Below the pieces are notes generated by a model, which searched no databases, was not told the DNA's origin, and saw only the letters and a list, made by a program, of their open reading frames with translations. Below are positions 7,472-12,605 of a stretch of DNA of 12,605 nt, piece after piece. The stretch spans positions 1 through 12,605 of the forward strand of contig DAOWEE010000227.1 of assembly GCA_030638625.1 (NCBI GenBank), read 5' to 3'. Origin of the DNA: Methanosarcinales archaeon. GTDB lineage: Archaea; Halobacteriota; Methanosarcinia; Methanosarcinales; Methanocomedenaceae. Both the position numbers and the translations under genes were made by a program. The stretch's first letter is position 1. Every line of letters starts with the position of its first letter.

Positions 7472-8794
7472 ATGAGTAAGGCGTTGATACCTCCGAAACT
7501 GGAGCAGGACACAGGTGTACTTGTATATATCACGAACACGCCCGGCATGGATGGGATTATCAGGCAGGTACCAGAGGATTTCGTGGTAGATGAGATTACC
7601 AACAGGGAAGAGCAGGATAACGGCAAGTATCTCATCTGCACCCTGGCCAAAAAGAACTGGGACACCCACCATTTAATACGCGACATATCCCGGATACTCC
7701 GCATAAGCCAGCAGCGCATCGGTTGGGCTGGCACCAAGGACAAGCAGGCCCTGACTACCCAGAAGATCAGTATATATGATATGGACCAATCTGAACTTGA
7801 GCGCATTAAATTAAGGGATGTCACTATTACTCCAGTAGGGCGGTCTAATAAACAAGTGAGTCTGGGTGATTTGTGGGGAAACCGGTTCAGGATAATTATT
7901 CGCAAGATAGTACAGCCTGTGGATGAAGTAAACACTTTGATGGAGCTCACGTCCTCACAGATACGGGAGCATGGGGGAGTGCCCAACTTCTTCGGCATTC
8001 AGAGATTTGGCATCCAGCGCCCCATTACCCATGTGGTGGGCCGGAAGTTGGTTGAAGGTGATATTGAGGGCGCGGCCCTTGAATATATAGCCCGCCCGTG
8101 TTCGGGAGAATCCGATGATGCCCGACAGGTACGGCAGTATGTACTGGATACTCTTGATTTCAAAGGCGGACTTCTGAAGTATCCTGTGCGCCTGAGGTAC
8201 GAGCGTGCCATGATGAGCCATCTTGTAGAAAAACCCGGGGACTATGCAGGTGCTTTTTTCTCGCTATCACCCAATCTCAGGAAGATGTTCGTGCATGCAT
8301 ATCAGTCATATCTGTTCAATCTCATACTCAGCCGCAGGCTGGAAGGGGGACTACCTAACGCGGCACTGGTTGGGGATATTGTCTGTTTCAAGAACGCAGC
8401 AGGACTCCCCGACACAACCAGAACGCAAATGGTGGCGGAGGACACACTGGATGGTATCAATAACCTGATGCGAAAGGGCCGGGCATTCCTGACCGCACCC
8501 GTCATCGGATATGAAACCCCCATGTCAGAAGGAGTGTCAGGGGAGATTGAGCAAGAGGTGCTTGAAGATAATAAGGTGGATTTGGAAGGGTTCAAGATGC
8601 CTGGTTTGCCAGAACTTGCCAGTAAGGGACTGCGCCGTGAGATTATTATACCGGTTGACTCTGGATTCAGGGTTATGGAAGATACATTGAATCCCGGATA
8701 TACAGCAGTGGAACTGGTATTTGACTTGCAAAAGGGTGCATATGCCACAACAGTGTTGCGGGAATACATGAAGGTCAGTCCTGACCAAAATTGA
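7472..8794 (+). CDS. truD: tRNA pseudouridine synthase TruD (Pus7 family)
   Basis: 440 residues, as expected for archaeal TruD, which carries an inserted TRUD domain. The enzyme isomerises a specific uridine in tRNA (U13 in the bacterial enzyme; archaeal and eukaryotic relatives can have other targets) to pseudouridine in the cytoplasm. Family motifs are all present: I-R-Q-V-P-E-D-F-V-V-D-E-I (30-42), the catalytic loop G-W-A-G-T-K-D-K-Q-A-L-T-T-Q with nucleophile Asp90, N-F-F-G-I-Q-R-F-G (172-180), and F-V-H-A-Y-Q-S-Y-L-F-N (273-283). The N-terminal P-G-M-D-G-I-I-R-Q segment fits the usual archaeal start, and no in-frame start exists just upstream, so ATG 7472 is accepted although no good Shine-Dalgarno precedes it. 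It is divergent from the surface-protein block and separated from the next gene by 212 bases, so it is probably a single-gene unit. Long open frames antisense to it are shadows. Confidence 0.96.
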   Translation: MSKALIPPKLEQDTGVLVYITNTPGMDGIIRQVPEDFVVDEITNREEQDNGKYLICTLAKKNWDTHHLIRDISRILRISQQRIGWAGTKDKQALTTQKISIYDMDQSELERIKLRDVTITPVGRSNKQVSLGDLWGNRFRIIIRKIVQPVDEVNTLMELTSSQIREHGGVPNFFGIQRFGIQRPITHVVGRKLVEGDIEGAALEYIARPCSGESDDARQVRQYVLDTLDFKGGLLKYPVRLRYERAMMSHLVEKPGDYAGAFFSLSPNLRKMFVHAYQSYLFNLILSRRLEGGLPNAALVGDIVCFKNAAGLPDTTRTQMVAEDTLDGINNLMRKGRAFLTAPVIGYETPMSEGVSGEIEQEVLEDNKVDLEGFKMPGLPELASKGLRREIIIPVDSGFRVMEDTLNPGYTAVELVFDLQKGAYATTVLREYMKVSPDQN

Positions 8795-8946
8795 ACTGCC
8801 CGATAAATTCCAGTTTTAAAACACGTTTTCAGCCACAGTTTAATAATCAATGATACTGATGTAGTAAAAATATATATGGGGGAAAGTACTTACTTATATG
8901 GGGTAGACAAGCCTGTTGAAAAATTTCATAATTAAACAGAAACTGA

Positions 8947-8976
8947 TAAATATGTATAATAAATATTAATTTATAA
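8947..8976 (+). promoter_or_regulatory. AT-rich promoter region of the KaiC-like/GTPase/Roadblock cassette
   Basis: The 212-base gap after truD ends in a strongly AT-rich stretch with overlapping TATA-like elements (A-T-A-A-A-T-A-T-G-T-A-T-A-A-T-A at 8946-8961; T-T-T-A-T-A-A at 8970-8976). The upstream one would start transcription near 8985 and leave a short leader with the G-G-A-G ribosome-binding site used by ATG 9007. Which element is used cannot be told by eye. The remainder of the gap (8795-8940) shows no gene. Confidence 0.4.
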
Positions 8977-9006
8977 TTATTATTGTTATCTATGGAGATA
9001 AAATCG

Positions 9007-9702
9007 ATGGAAAGTTATTCCCTTGGTATTGAAAAACTGGATGAAAACATAAACGGGATTAGAACCGGTTCTAATATCATGATAATCGGACCGCCCATGA
9101 GCGGAAAAGAAACCATTGTCAACAATATCGTTTACAATGGACTTAATGAGGGGGAAGCCGCCGTAATCGTCACCACACGGGAACCTGGTGAGAGTGTGGT
9201 TGACTGGTTTAGTTATAATAATCTGGAAATTCCAATTGAACATCTTGGTATTGTGGATTGCGTGACCAAGACGTTAGGAGTACCTACATCTGACACAGCA
9301 ACCATCAGGAGAGCATCCAGCCCGGTGGATTTAACAGGCATCGGCGTTAAAATAAGCCAGTTCCTGGAAGATTTCTGGATGAAACAGAATATTCAAAAGA
9401 CCAGATTGTGCATTAACTCCCTATCTACTATTCTCATGTATTCCAACATCCAGACCGTGTTCCGTTTTTTGCATGTGTTCACGGGCAGGGTAAAGGCCTC
9501 AGGCGCCCTTGGTATTTATGTAGTTGAAGATGGAATGCATGATGAACAGGCCATAGCCACCTTAAAGCAGCTTTTTGATGGTGTAATTGAGATCAGGCAG
9601 GAAAGTGACATTCATTATATCAGGACAACTGGTATGAGCCAGAAACCTTCAGACTGGTATGAGTATACCATCGAAGGCGCAAAAATAGTGTTGAAGGGGT
9701 GA
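9007..9702 (+). CDS. RecA/KaiC-superfamily domain protein with degenerate Walker motifs
   Basis: 231 residues from ATG 9007, preceded by G-G-A-G (8994-8997) at a spacing of 9. Earlier TTG 8983 and ATG 8992 are possible but lack a good site and would extend the usual KaiC-like opening (Y-S-L-G-I-E-K-L-D). It is a single RecA-fold domain of the COG0467 (KaiC/GvpD/RAD55) type: the P-loop at 28-35 reads G-P-P-M-S-G-K-E, the following strand gives A-V-I-V-T-T-R-E-P-G-E-S-V, then V-D-C-V, and the Walker B strand R-L-C-I-N-S-L-S (133-140). The usual Thr/Ser after the P-loop Lys is Glu32-35 region residue E35, and the Walker B Asp is Asn137, so ATP hydrolysis is doubtful. The next gene begins 6 bases on, and its protein starts with a second such domain. 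Likely role: regulatory or scaffold partner of the downstream GTPase (inference). Confidence 0.82.
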   Translation: MESYSLGIEKLDENINGIRTGSNIMIIGPPMSGKETIVNNIVYNGLNEGEAAVIVTTREPGESVVDWFSYNNLEIPIEHLGIVDCVTKTLGVPTSDTATIRRASSPVDLTGIGVKISQFLEDFWMKQNIQKTRLCINSLSTILMYSNIQTVFRFLHVFTGRVKASGALGIYVVEDGMHDEQAIATLKQLFDGVIEIRQESDIHYIRTTGMSQKPSDWYEYTIEGAKIVLKG

Positions 9703-9708
9703 GAAAAT

Positions 9709-10881
9709 ATGGCACAAACTGGCATACCTAAACTTGATGAATATTTAAACGGTGGCATTCCAAAAGGAAAATCGCTGATATACTTTAACCATCCGGGCGT
9801 TGAAGGTGATGTGTTCGGTATGCAGACACTTCATCACAATCTTGCAAAGGGTGTTACCTGTGTGTATGTAACATCCAGTTCGAACCCTGAAACCATGAAG
9901 GACCAGTTCAGTGAATTCGGGTGGGACATCCACCAGTTCGATGACAAACTTATTATCATTGATGCATATTCACCACTGATCGGAGACCTTTCAAACGAGA
10001 ATTATGTGGTCTCTGACCCTGAAAGTATTGATAGCATGACCGAGATGATGAACCGGGCTATGAAGGAGGTTCCAAAAGGTTCAATCATTATGGTCGGGTC
10101 CCTATCGACAATAATGGACTTGTGTGGCGAAGAGAATACTCTTAATGCCGTAAAAATGTGGAACAAGATGGCATTGGTAAGGGATCATGCAATAATTTAC
10201 AACTTCACAGCATGGCCCTACGAAGAAAATACCTTGAATAGTATGAAGGATAACATTTTCAACTGTGTCATAAGCGTTGGTGGTATAGCAGAGCGTGTCA
10301 TATTCGGGCAGTACTTTGGTGTACTTAAAGCGGACTGGTCGGAAATAGAGGCACGTTCAATGCTGTTTAGGGTATTACGGCCAGGCGGTATAAAGATATA
10401 CATACCTAAAATACTGGTCACAGGACCATTTAATGCAGGCAAATCATCCTTAATTCATTCTTTATCCACAAGGGCAGTATCGGTGGACCGTCTGGGAACC
10501 ACTATTGCTCTTGACCACGGCCACATCGACCATCAAGGATTTAGTGCTGATATATTCGGGACGCCGGGCCAGGAAAGGTTTGACCCCATTATCAAGATGA
10601 TAAGTGGTGAAGCTATGGGTATATTCCTGGTGGTTGACTCAACATTACCAAAAGATTTTGTGAGGGCCAAACAGATGTTGGATATTACAAAGGGGTATGG
10701 GCTCCCATACATTATTGTAGCCAATAAGCAGGACTTGCCAGGTGCCCTGTCCGTAGATGAGATTCGCAGACACTTTAATATACCAGAAGACGTACCTATA
10801 ATTCCGACAATAGCAACCAGTAAGGAAGGCATATTTGAAGCATTTGAGGTGCTGGTGGAAAAAATAACAGGAGGCAATTGA
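9709..10881 (+). CDS. Fusion of degenerate KaiC-like domain and Ras/Arf/MglA-like small GTPase
   Basis: 390 residues; the ATG is preceded by G-G-G-G-T-G-A (9696-9702), which overlaps the previous stop. Residues 1-210 are KaiC-like (T-G-I-P-K-L-D-E-Y-L-N-G-G-I-P-K-G, then I-I-I-D-A-Y-S). The expected P-loop is replaced by N-H-P-G-V-E-G-D-V (27-35) with no Lys or Thr, and the Walker B strand reads I-I-M-V-G-S-L-S with Gly130 in place of Asp. Residues about 228-387 are a complete small GTPase of the COG2229/MglA-Arf-like type: G1 G-P-F-N-A-G-K-S-S (239-247), G2 Thr264/265, G3 D-I-F-G-T-P-G-Q-E (281-289, with Gln288 at the catalytic-Gln position), G4 N-K-Q-D (339-342) and G5 A-T-S-K (369-372). 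There is no lipidation motif. The 3-prime neighbour is a Roadblock protein, the family that acts as GAP or partner for MglA. Likely a GTP switch on a pseudo-ATPase platform; its target is unknown. Confidence 0.9.
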   Translation: MAQTGIPKLDEYLNGGIPKGKSLIYFNHPGVEGDVFGMQTLHHNLAKGVTCVYVTSSSNPETMKDQFSEFGWDIHQFDDKLIIIDAYSPLIGDLSNENYVVSDPESIDSMTEMMNRAMKEVPKGSIIMVGSLSTIMDLCGEENTLNAVKMWNKMALVRDHAIIYNFTAWPYEENTLNSMKDNIFNCVISVGGIAERVIFGQYFGVLKADWSEIEARSMLFRVLRPGGIKIYIPKILVTGPFNAGKSSLIHSLSTRAVSVDRLGTTIALDHGHIDHQGFSADIFGTPGQERFDPIIKMISGEAMGIFLVVDSTLPKDFVRAKQMLDITKGYGLPYIIVANKQDLPGALSVDEIRRHFNIPEDVPIIPTIATSKEGIFEAFEVLVEKITGGN

Positions 10882-10883
10882 TA

Positions 10884-11249
10884 ATGGTTTCGACGATAGA
10901 ATTATTAGAAAAAGTACTCACTGACCTTAAGAAAGTGGGTGGAGTCGAGGCCAGCGCTGCTGCCAGTCGTGATGGGCTGTTAATGAAAGCCATTATGCCT
11001 TCTGGACAACATGCCGAGACTTTTGCTGCAATGTCAGCTACCATGCTGGGTGCGGCGGAAACTGCCACCACAGAATTAGGAAAAGGAATTCCTGAAAGGG
11101 TCATCGTGGAATCTGAGCACGGCAAATTGATTGCCACAGGTGCAGGACCAAAGGCTTTGCTGATATTACTGACATCACCGGAGGCAGGACTTGGACTGAT
11201 ACTACTTGAACTGGACAAGGCTGCTGAAATAGTAAAGGAACTCCTGTAG
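10884..11249 (+). CDS. Roadblock/LC7 (MglB-like) protein
   Basis: 121 residues. ATG 10884 is chosen over TTG 10878 because G-G-A-G-G (10870-10874) is 9 bases from the ATG but only 3 from the TTG. The whole protein is one Roadblock/LC7 domain: a first helix (T-I-E-L-L-E-K-V-L-T-D-L), G-G-V-E-A-S-A-A-A-S-R-D-G-L-L strands, a long Ala/Met-rich central helix (F-A-A-M-S-A-T-M-L-G-A-A-E-T-A), then R-V-I-V-E-S and a C-terminal G-L-I-L-L-E-L helix. Proteins of this fold dimerise and bind small GTPases; MglB is the GAP for MglA in Myxococcus. The ribosome-binding site lies inside the end of the GTPase fusion gene, and the two genes are 2 bases apart, so they should be co-translated and are likely to interact. 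Whether this one stimulates GTP hydrolysis cannot be read from the sequence. Confidence 0.92.
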   Translation: MVSTIELLEKVLTDLKKVGGVEASAAASRDGLLMKAIMPSGQHAETFAAMSATMLGAAETATTELGKGIPERVIVESEHGKLIATGAGPKALLILLTSPEAGLGLILLELDKAAEIVKELL

Positions 11250-11262
11250 CATTGAAACTTTA

Positions 11263-11269
11263 TTTTTTT
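11263..11269 (+). terminator. T-tract terminator after the Roadblock gene
   Basis: Seven consecutive T's lie 14 bases after the Roadblock stop codon. Archaeal RNA polymerase terminates at such tracts without needing a hairpin. It sits immediately before the Shine-Dalgarno of the YhbY-like gene, so some read-through is probable. Confidence 0.35.
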
Positions 11270-11280
11270 GAGTGAATTTA

Positions 11281-11556
11281 ATGAATCGAACTATTTATGA
11301 CTTGAAACGTGAAGCTGTACATTTGAGTCCTATATTGAATGTGGGTAAAAGCGGCATCACTGATTCACTTGTGGAAGAACTGTTAAAGCAGCTTAAGAAG
11401 AATAAACTGGTTAAAGTAAAGATACTTAAATCAGCTGCCGTAGGTAGCAGTGAACGTATGGCGTTAGCTGAGGAACTTTCAAGCCGGACTGGCACCCAGC
11501 TTGTGGAAGTAAAGGGAAGCACTGCCGTAATATACAAAAAAAGAGGGCGAAAATAG
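11281..11556 (+). CDS. YhbY/CRM-domain RNA-binding protein
   Basis: 91 residues from ATG 11281, with G-A-G-T-G-A (11270-11275) 5 bases upstream; an in-frame GTG at 11272 overlaps that site and is less likely. The protein is a single CRM (CRS1-YhbY) domain: an N-terminal helix, P-I-L-N-V-G-K-S-G-I-T with the G-x-x-G loop (22-25), an L-V-K-V-K-I-L-K strand, an A-L-A-E-E-L helix, and a last strand V-I-Y-K-K ending in a basic tail R-G-R-K. YhbY binds the pre-50S ribosomal particle in bacteria, and the archaeal form is thought to work in ribosome assembly or RNA processing. Its place next to rps19e supports a translation-related role. Confidence 0.9.
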   Translation: MNRTIYDLKREAVHLSPILNVGKSGITDSLVEELLKQLKKNKLVKVKILKSAAVGSSERMALAEELSSRTGTQLVEVKGSTAVIYKKRGRK

Positions 11557-11617
11557 TATAATGTTAGCCGATAGATTAATCAACCTTACCTTCATATACG
11601 AAGCCCCTTAGGATAAT

Positions 11618-11625
11618 CTAAAATA
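11618..11625 (+). promoter_or_regulatory. Possible TATA box for the rps19e operon
   Basis: C-T-A-A-A-A-T-A lies in the 107-base gap after the YhbY-like gene. It predicts a start near 11648 and a leader of about 16 bases that includes G-G-A-G (11653-11656), 7 bases from ATG 11664. The distances fit an archaeal promoter well; the motif itself is only a fair match. Confidence 0.4.
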
Positions 11626-11663
11626 CCAAATAATCATTTGAGTTATCAAACCGGAGAATTATA

Positions 11664-12113
11664 ATGACAACTTTGTACGATGTACCTGCAGATGCATTAA
11701 TTAAAAATGTAGCACAGAAATTGAAAGATGAGAGTATGGTGAATTCACCTGAATGGTCTGCACAGGTCAAGACCGGTGTTCATAAAGAACTATCACCCCT
11801 TGACCCGGACTGGTTCTATACCAGGTGCGCGTCAGTCGTTCGTAGGATATATATTGACGGTCCTGTGGGCGTATCAAGGCTCAGGAGTTTCTATGGCGGT
11901 AAAAAGCGCAGAGGTGTAGCAACTGCCACCCATGCAAAGGGTAGCGGGTCTGTTATCAGCGAAGCACTTCAGCAGCTTGAGAAGGCAGGTCTGGTAAAAT
12001 CCATGAAAAGGGGCAGGATAATCTCTCCGGCAGGCAGGTCTTTACTCGATAATGTAGCACATGAAACCAAGGCAGGATTACTGGAAGAGTATCCGGGTCT
12101 TGAGAAATACTAA
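11664..12113 (+). CDS. rps19e: Ribosomal protein eS19
   Basis: 149 residues, normal for archaeal eS19, a small-subunit protein shared by archaea and eukaryotes and absent from bacteria. Characteristic segments are the opening T-T-L-Y-D-V-P-A-D, W-F-Y-T-R-C-A-S-V-V-R-R-I-Y (50-63), the R-L-R-S-F-Y-G-G-K-K-R-R-G loop (72-84) and a winged-helix end with A-L-Q-Q-L-E-K-A-G-L-V and G-R-I-I-S-P-A-G. G-G-A-G sits 7 bases before the ATG. It leads a probable operon with the PDCD5-family gene (36 bases downstream) and the PP-loop gene, an order I recall as common in euryarchaea. Confidence 0.97.
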   Translation: MTTLYDVPADALIKNVAQKLKDESMVNSPEWSAQVKTGVHKELSPLDPDWFYTRCASVVRRIYIDGPVGVSRLRSFYGGKKRRGVATATHAKGSGSVISEALQQLEKAGLVKSMKRGRIISPAGRSLLDNVAHETKAGLLEEYPGLEKY

Positions 12114-12149
12114 TCGAACACTTCAATAATATCAAACTGAGGATTGGTT

Positions 12150-12500
12150 ATGGCCGGAGATGAACTTGAGGAAATAAGGCGTCGGAAAATGGAGATGTTG
12201 CGACAGCAGCAACAGCAACAGATGCCAGACCCTCAGGCAGCGGCTCAGCAGGAACAGGCCAGGGCTGAGATGGAGGCCAAAAAACAGACCATTATGCGTG
12301 CAATCCTCACCCCTGAAGCAAGGGAACGCCTGAATACATTGCGGATGACAAAGCCTGAGATGGTTGAAAGTGTTGAGGCCCAACTTGTTGGGTTGGCACA
12401 ATCAGGTCGGTTACAGGGCAAATTGGACGATGCCAAACTGAAAAACCTACTGATACAGATACAACCTAAAAAACGCGAGATGAGCATCACACGGAAATGA
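12150..12500 (+). CDS. PDCD5/TFAR19-family DNA-binding protein
   Basis: 116 residues. ATG 12150 follows G-A-G-G-A-T (12139-12144) by 5 bases; the TTG two codons earlier overlaps that site and is rejected. The family pattern is clear: the N-terminal helix D-E-L-E-E-I-R-R-R-K-M-E-M-L, a flexible Gln-rich linker (six Gln at 19-24), then the three-helix core with I-L-T-P-E-A-R-E-R-L (52-61), V-E-A-Q-L-V-G-L-A-Q-S-G and L-K-N-L-L-I-Q-I-Q-P-K-K-R-E. Archaeal members bind DNA in vitro and are homologous to human PDCD5, which helps tubulin folding by the CCT chaperonin; the archaeal role is unsettled. The stop codon overlaps the next start (A-T-G-A). Confidence 0.95.
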   Translation: MAGDELEEIRRRKMEMLRQQQQQQMPDPQAAAQQEQARAEMEAKKQTIMRAILTPEARERLNTLRMTKPEMVESVEAQLVGLAQSGRLQGKLDDAKLKNLLIQIQPKKREMSITRK

Positions 12501-12605
12501 AGGTCAGTGTACTGTTCAGCAGTGGAAAAGACAGCTCACTGGCAGCACTCCTGCTCGAACCATTTTTTCAGGTAGAACTTGTTACGATTAACTTCGGAAT
12601 ATCTC
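12497..12605 (+). CDS. PP-loop ATPase-domain protein, partial (C-terminus beyond window edge)
   Basis: The ATG at 12497 overlaps the PDCD5-family stop and the frame stays open to the window end, showing 36 complete codons. The protein opens M-K-V-S-V-L-F-S-S-G-K-D-S-S (1-14), which carries the PP-loop S-x-G-K-D-S that binds the pyrophosphate of ATP in adenylating enzymes such as tRNA thiolases. Its position after rps19e and the PDCD5 gene suggests the archaeal COG2117 family, annotated as related to tRNA 2-thiouridine enzymes, but the visible part is too short to settle the subfamily or substrate. Confidence 0.88.
   Translation, partial: MKVSVLFSSGKDSSLAALLLEPFFQVELVTINFGIS

Noticed and set aside
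7444..7998. 184-codon open frame antisense to the start of truD
   Set aside because: It lies almost wholly inside truD on the other strand, has no family resemblance and a composition typical of a shadow frame.
8814..8827. A-A-A-A-C/G-T-T-T-T inverted repeat after truD
   Set aside because: Very short arms in AT-rich DNA without a following T-tract; chance occurrence is likely.
8302..8850. 182-codon open frame antisense to the end of truD
   Set aside because: It overlaps conserved truD coding sequence and has low-complexity Ser/Pro/Ile content with no recognisable motif.
10796..11218. 140-codon open frame antisense to the Roadblock gene
   Set aside because: Ser/Pro/Ala-rich shadow of the Roadblock coding strand, without a ribosome-binding site.
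12204..12221. CAG/CAA run in the PDCD5-family gene as a microsatellite
   Set aside because: It encodes the Gln-rich linker after the N-terminal helix, which is common in this family, so it is not a separate repeat element.

Overview
The window looks like a piece of a euryarchaeal chromosome, most likely from the Methanosarcinales or a related anaerobic lineage such as ANME/Methanoperedens. That placement is an inference from three things: the archaeal run YhbY-like protein, ribosomal protein eS19, PDCD5 and a PP-loop ATPase; an archaeal-type TruD; and large Asn/Thr-rich secreted proteins with Ig-like, CARDB and cell-wall-binding-like modules. I saw no rRNA, tRNA, CRISPR array or transposase.

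The left half (1-7232, minus strand) is a cell-surface block read right to left. It starts with a 1288-residue secreted protein carrying five Ig-like repeats of almost exactly 96 residues each. A 231-residue secreted protein follows, then a 594-residue protein with a cell-wall-binding-repeat-like ectodomain, one membrane helix and a C-terminal zinc ribbon, and finally a secreted protein cut by the left edge. Three of the four share a domain marked by a W-Q-x-Y-x-G motif. In the two complete copies it ends at the C-terminus with an aromatic-rich F-Y-x-E-L strand.

A divergent intergenic region (7233-7471) separates this block from the plus-strand half. First on the plus strand is truD (tRNA pseudouridine synthase).

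After an AT-rich gap comes a compact three-gene cassette (9007-11249). It encodes a RecA/KaiC-like protein, a fusion of a second KaiC-like domain to a Ras/Arf-like small GTPase, and a Roadblock/LC7 (MglB-like) protein. Both KaiC-like domains have lost key Walker residues, while the GTPase keeps all its nucleotide-binding motifs. The cassette therefore looks like a GTPase switch with a Roadblock partner built on two RecA-fold pseudo-ATPase modules. This is the most interesting system in the window.

The right end holds housekeeping translation genes: a YhbY/CRM RNA-binding protein, rps19e, a PDCD5-family protein and the start of a PP-loop ATPase whose ATG overlaps the PDCD5 stop codon. Several gene starts were moved from the longest reading frame to internal codons with a good Shine-Dalgarno sequence; the reasons are given in each entry.
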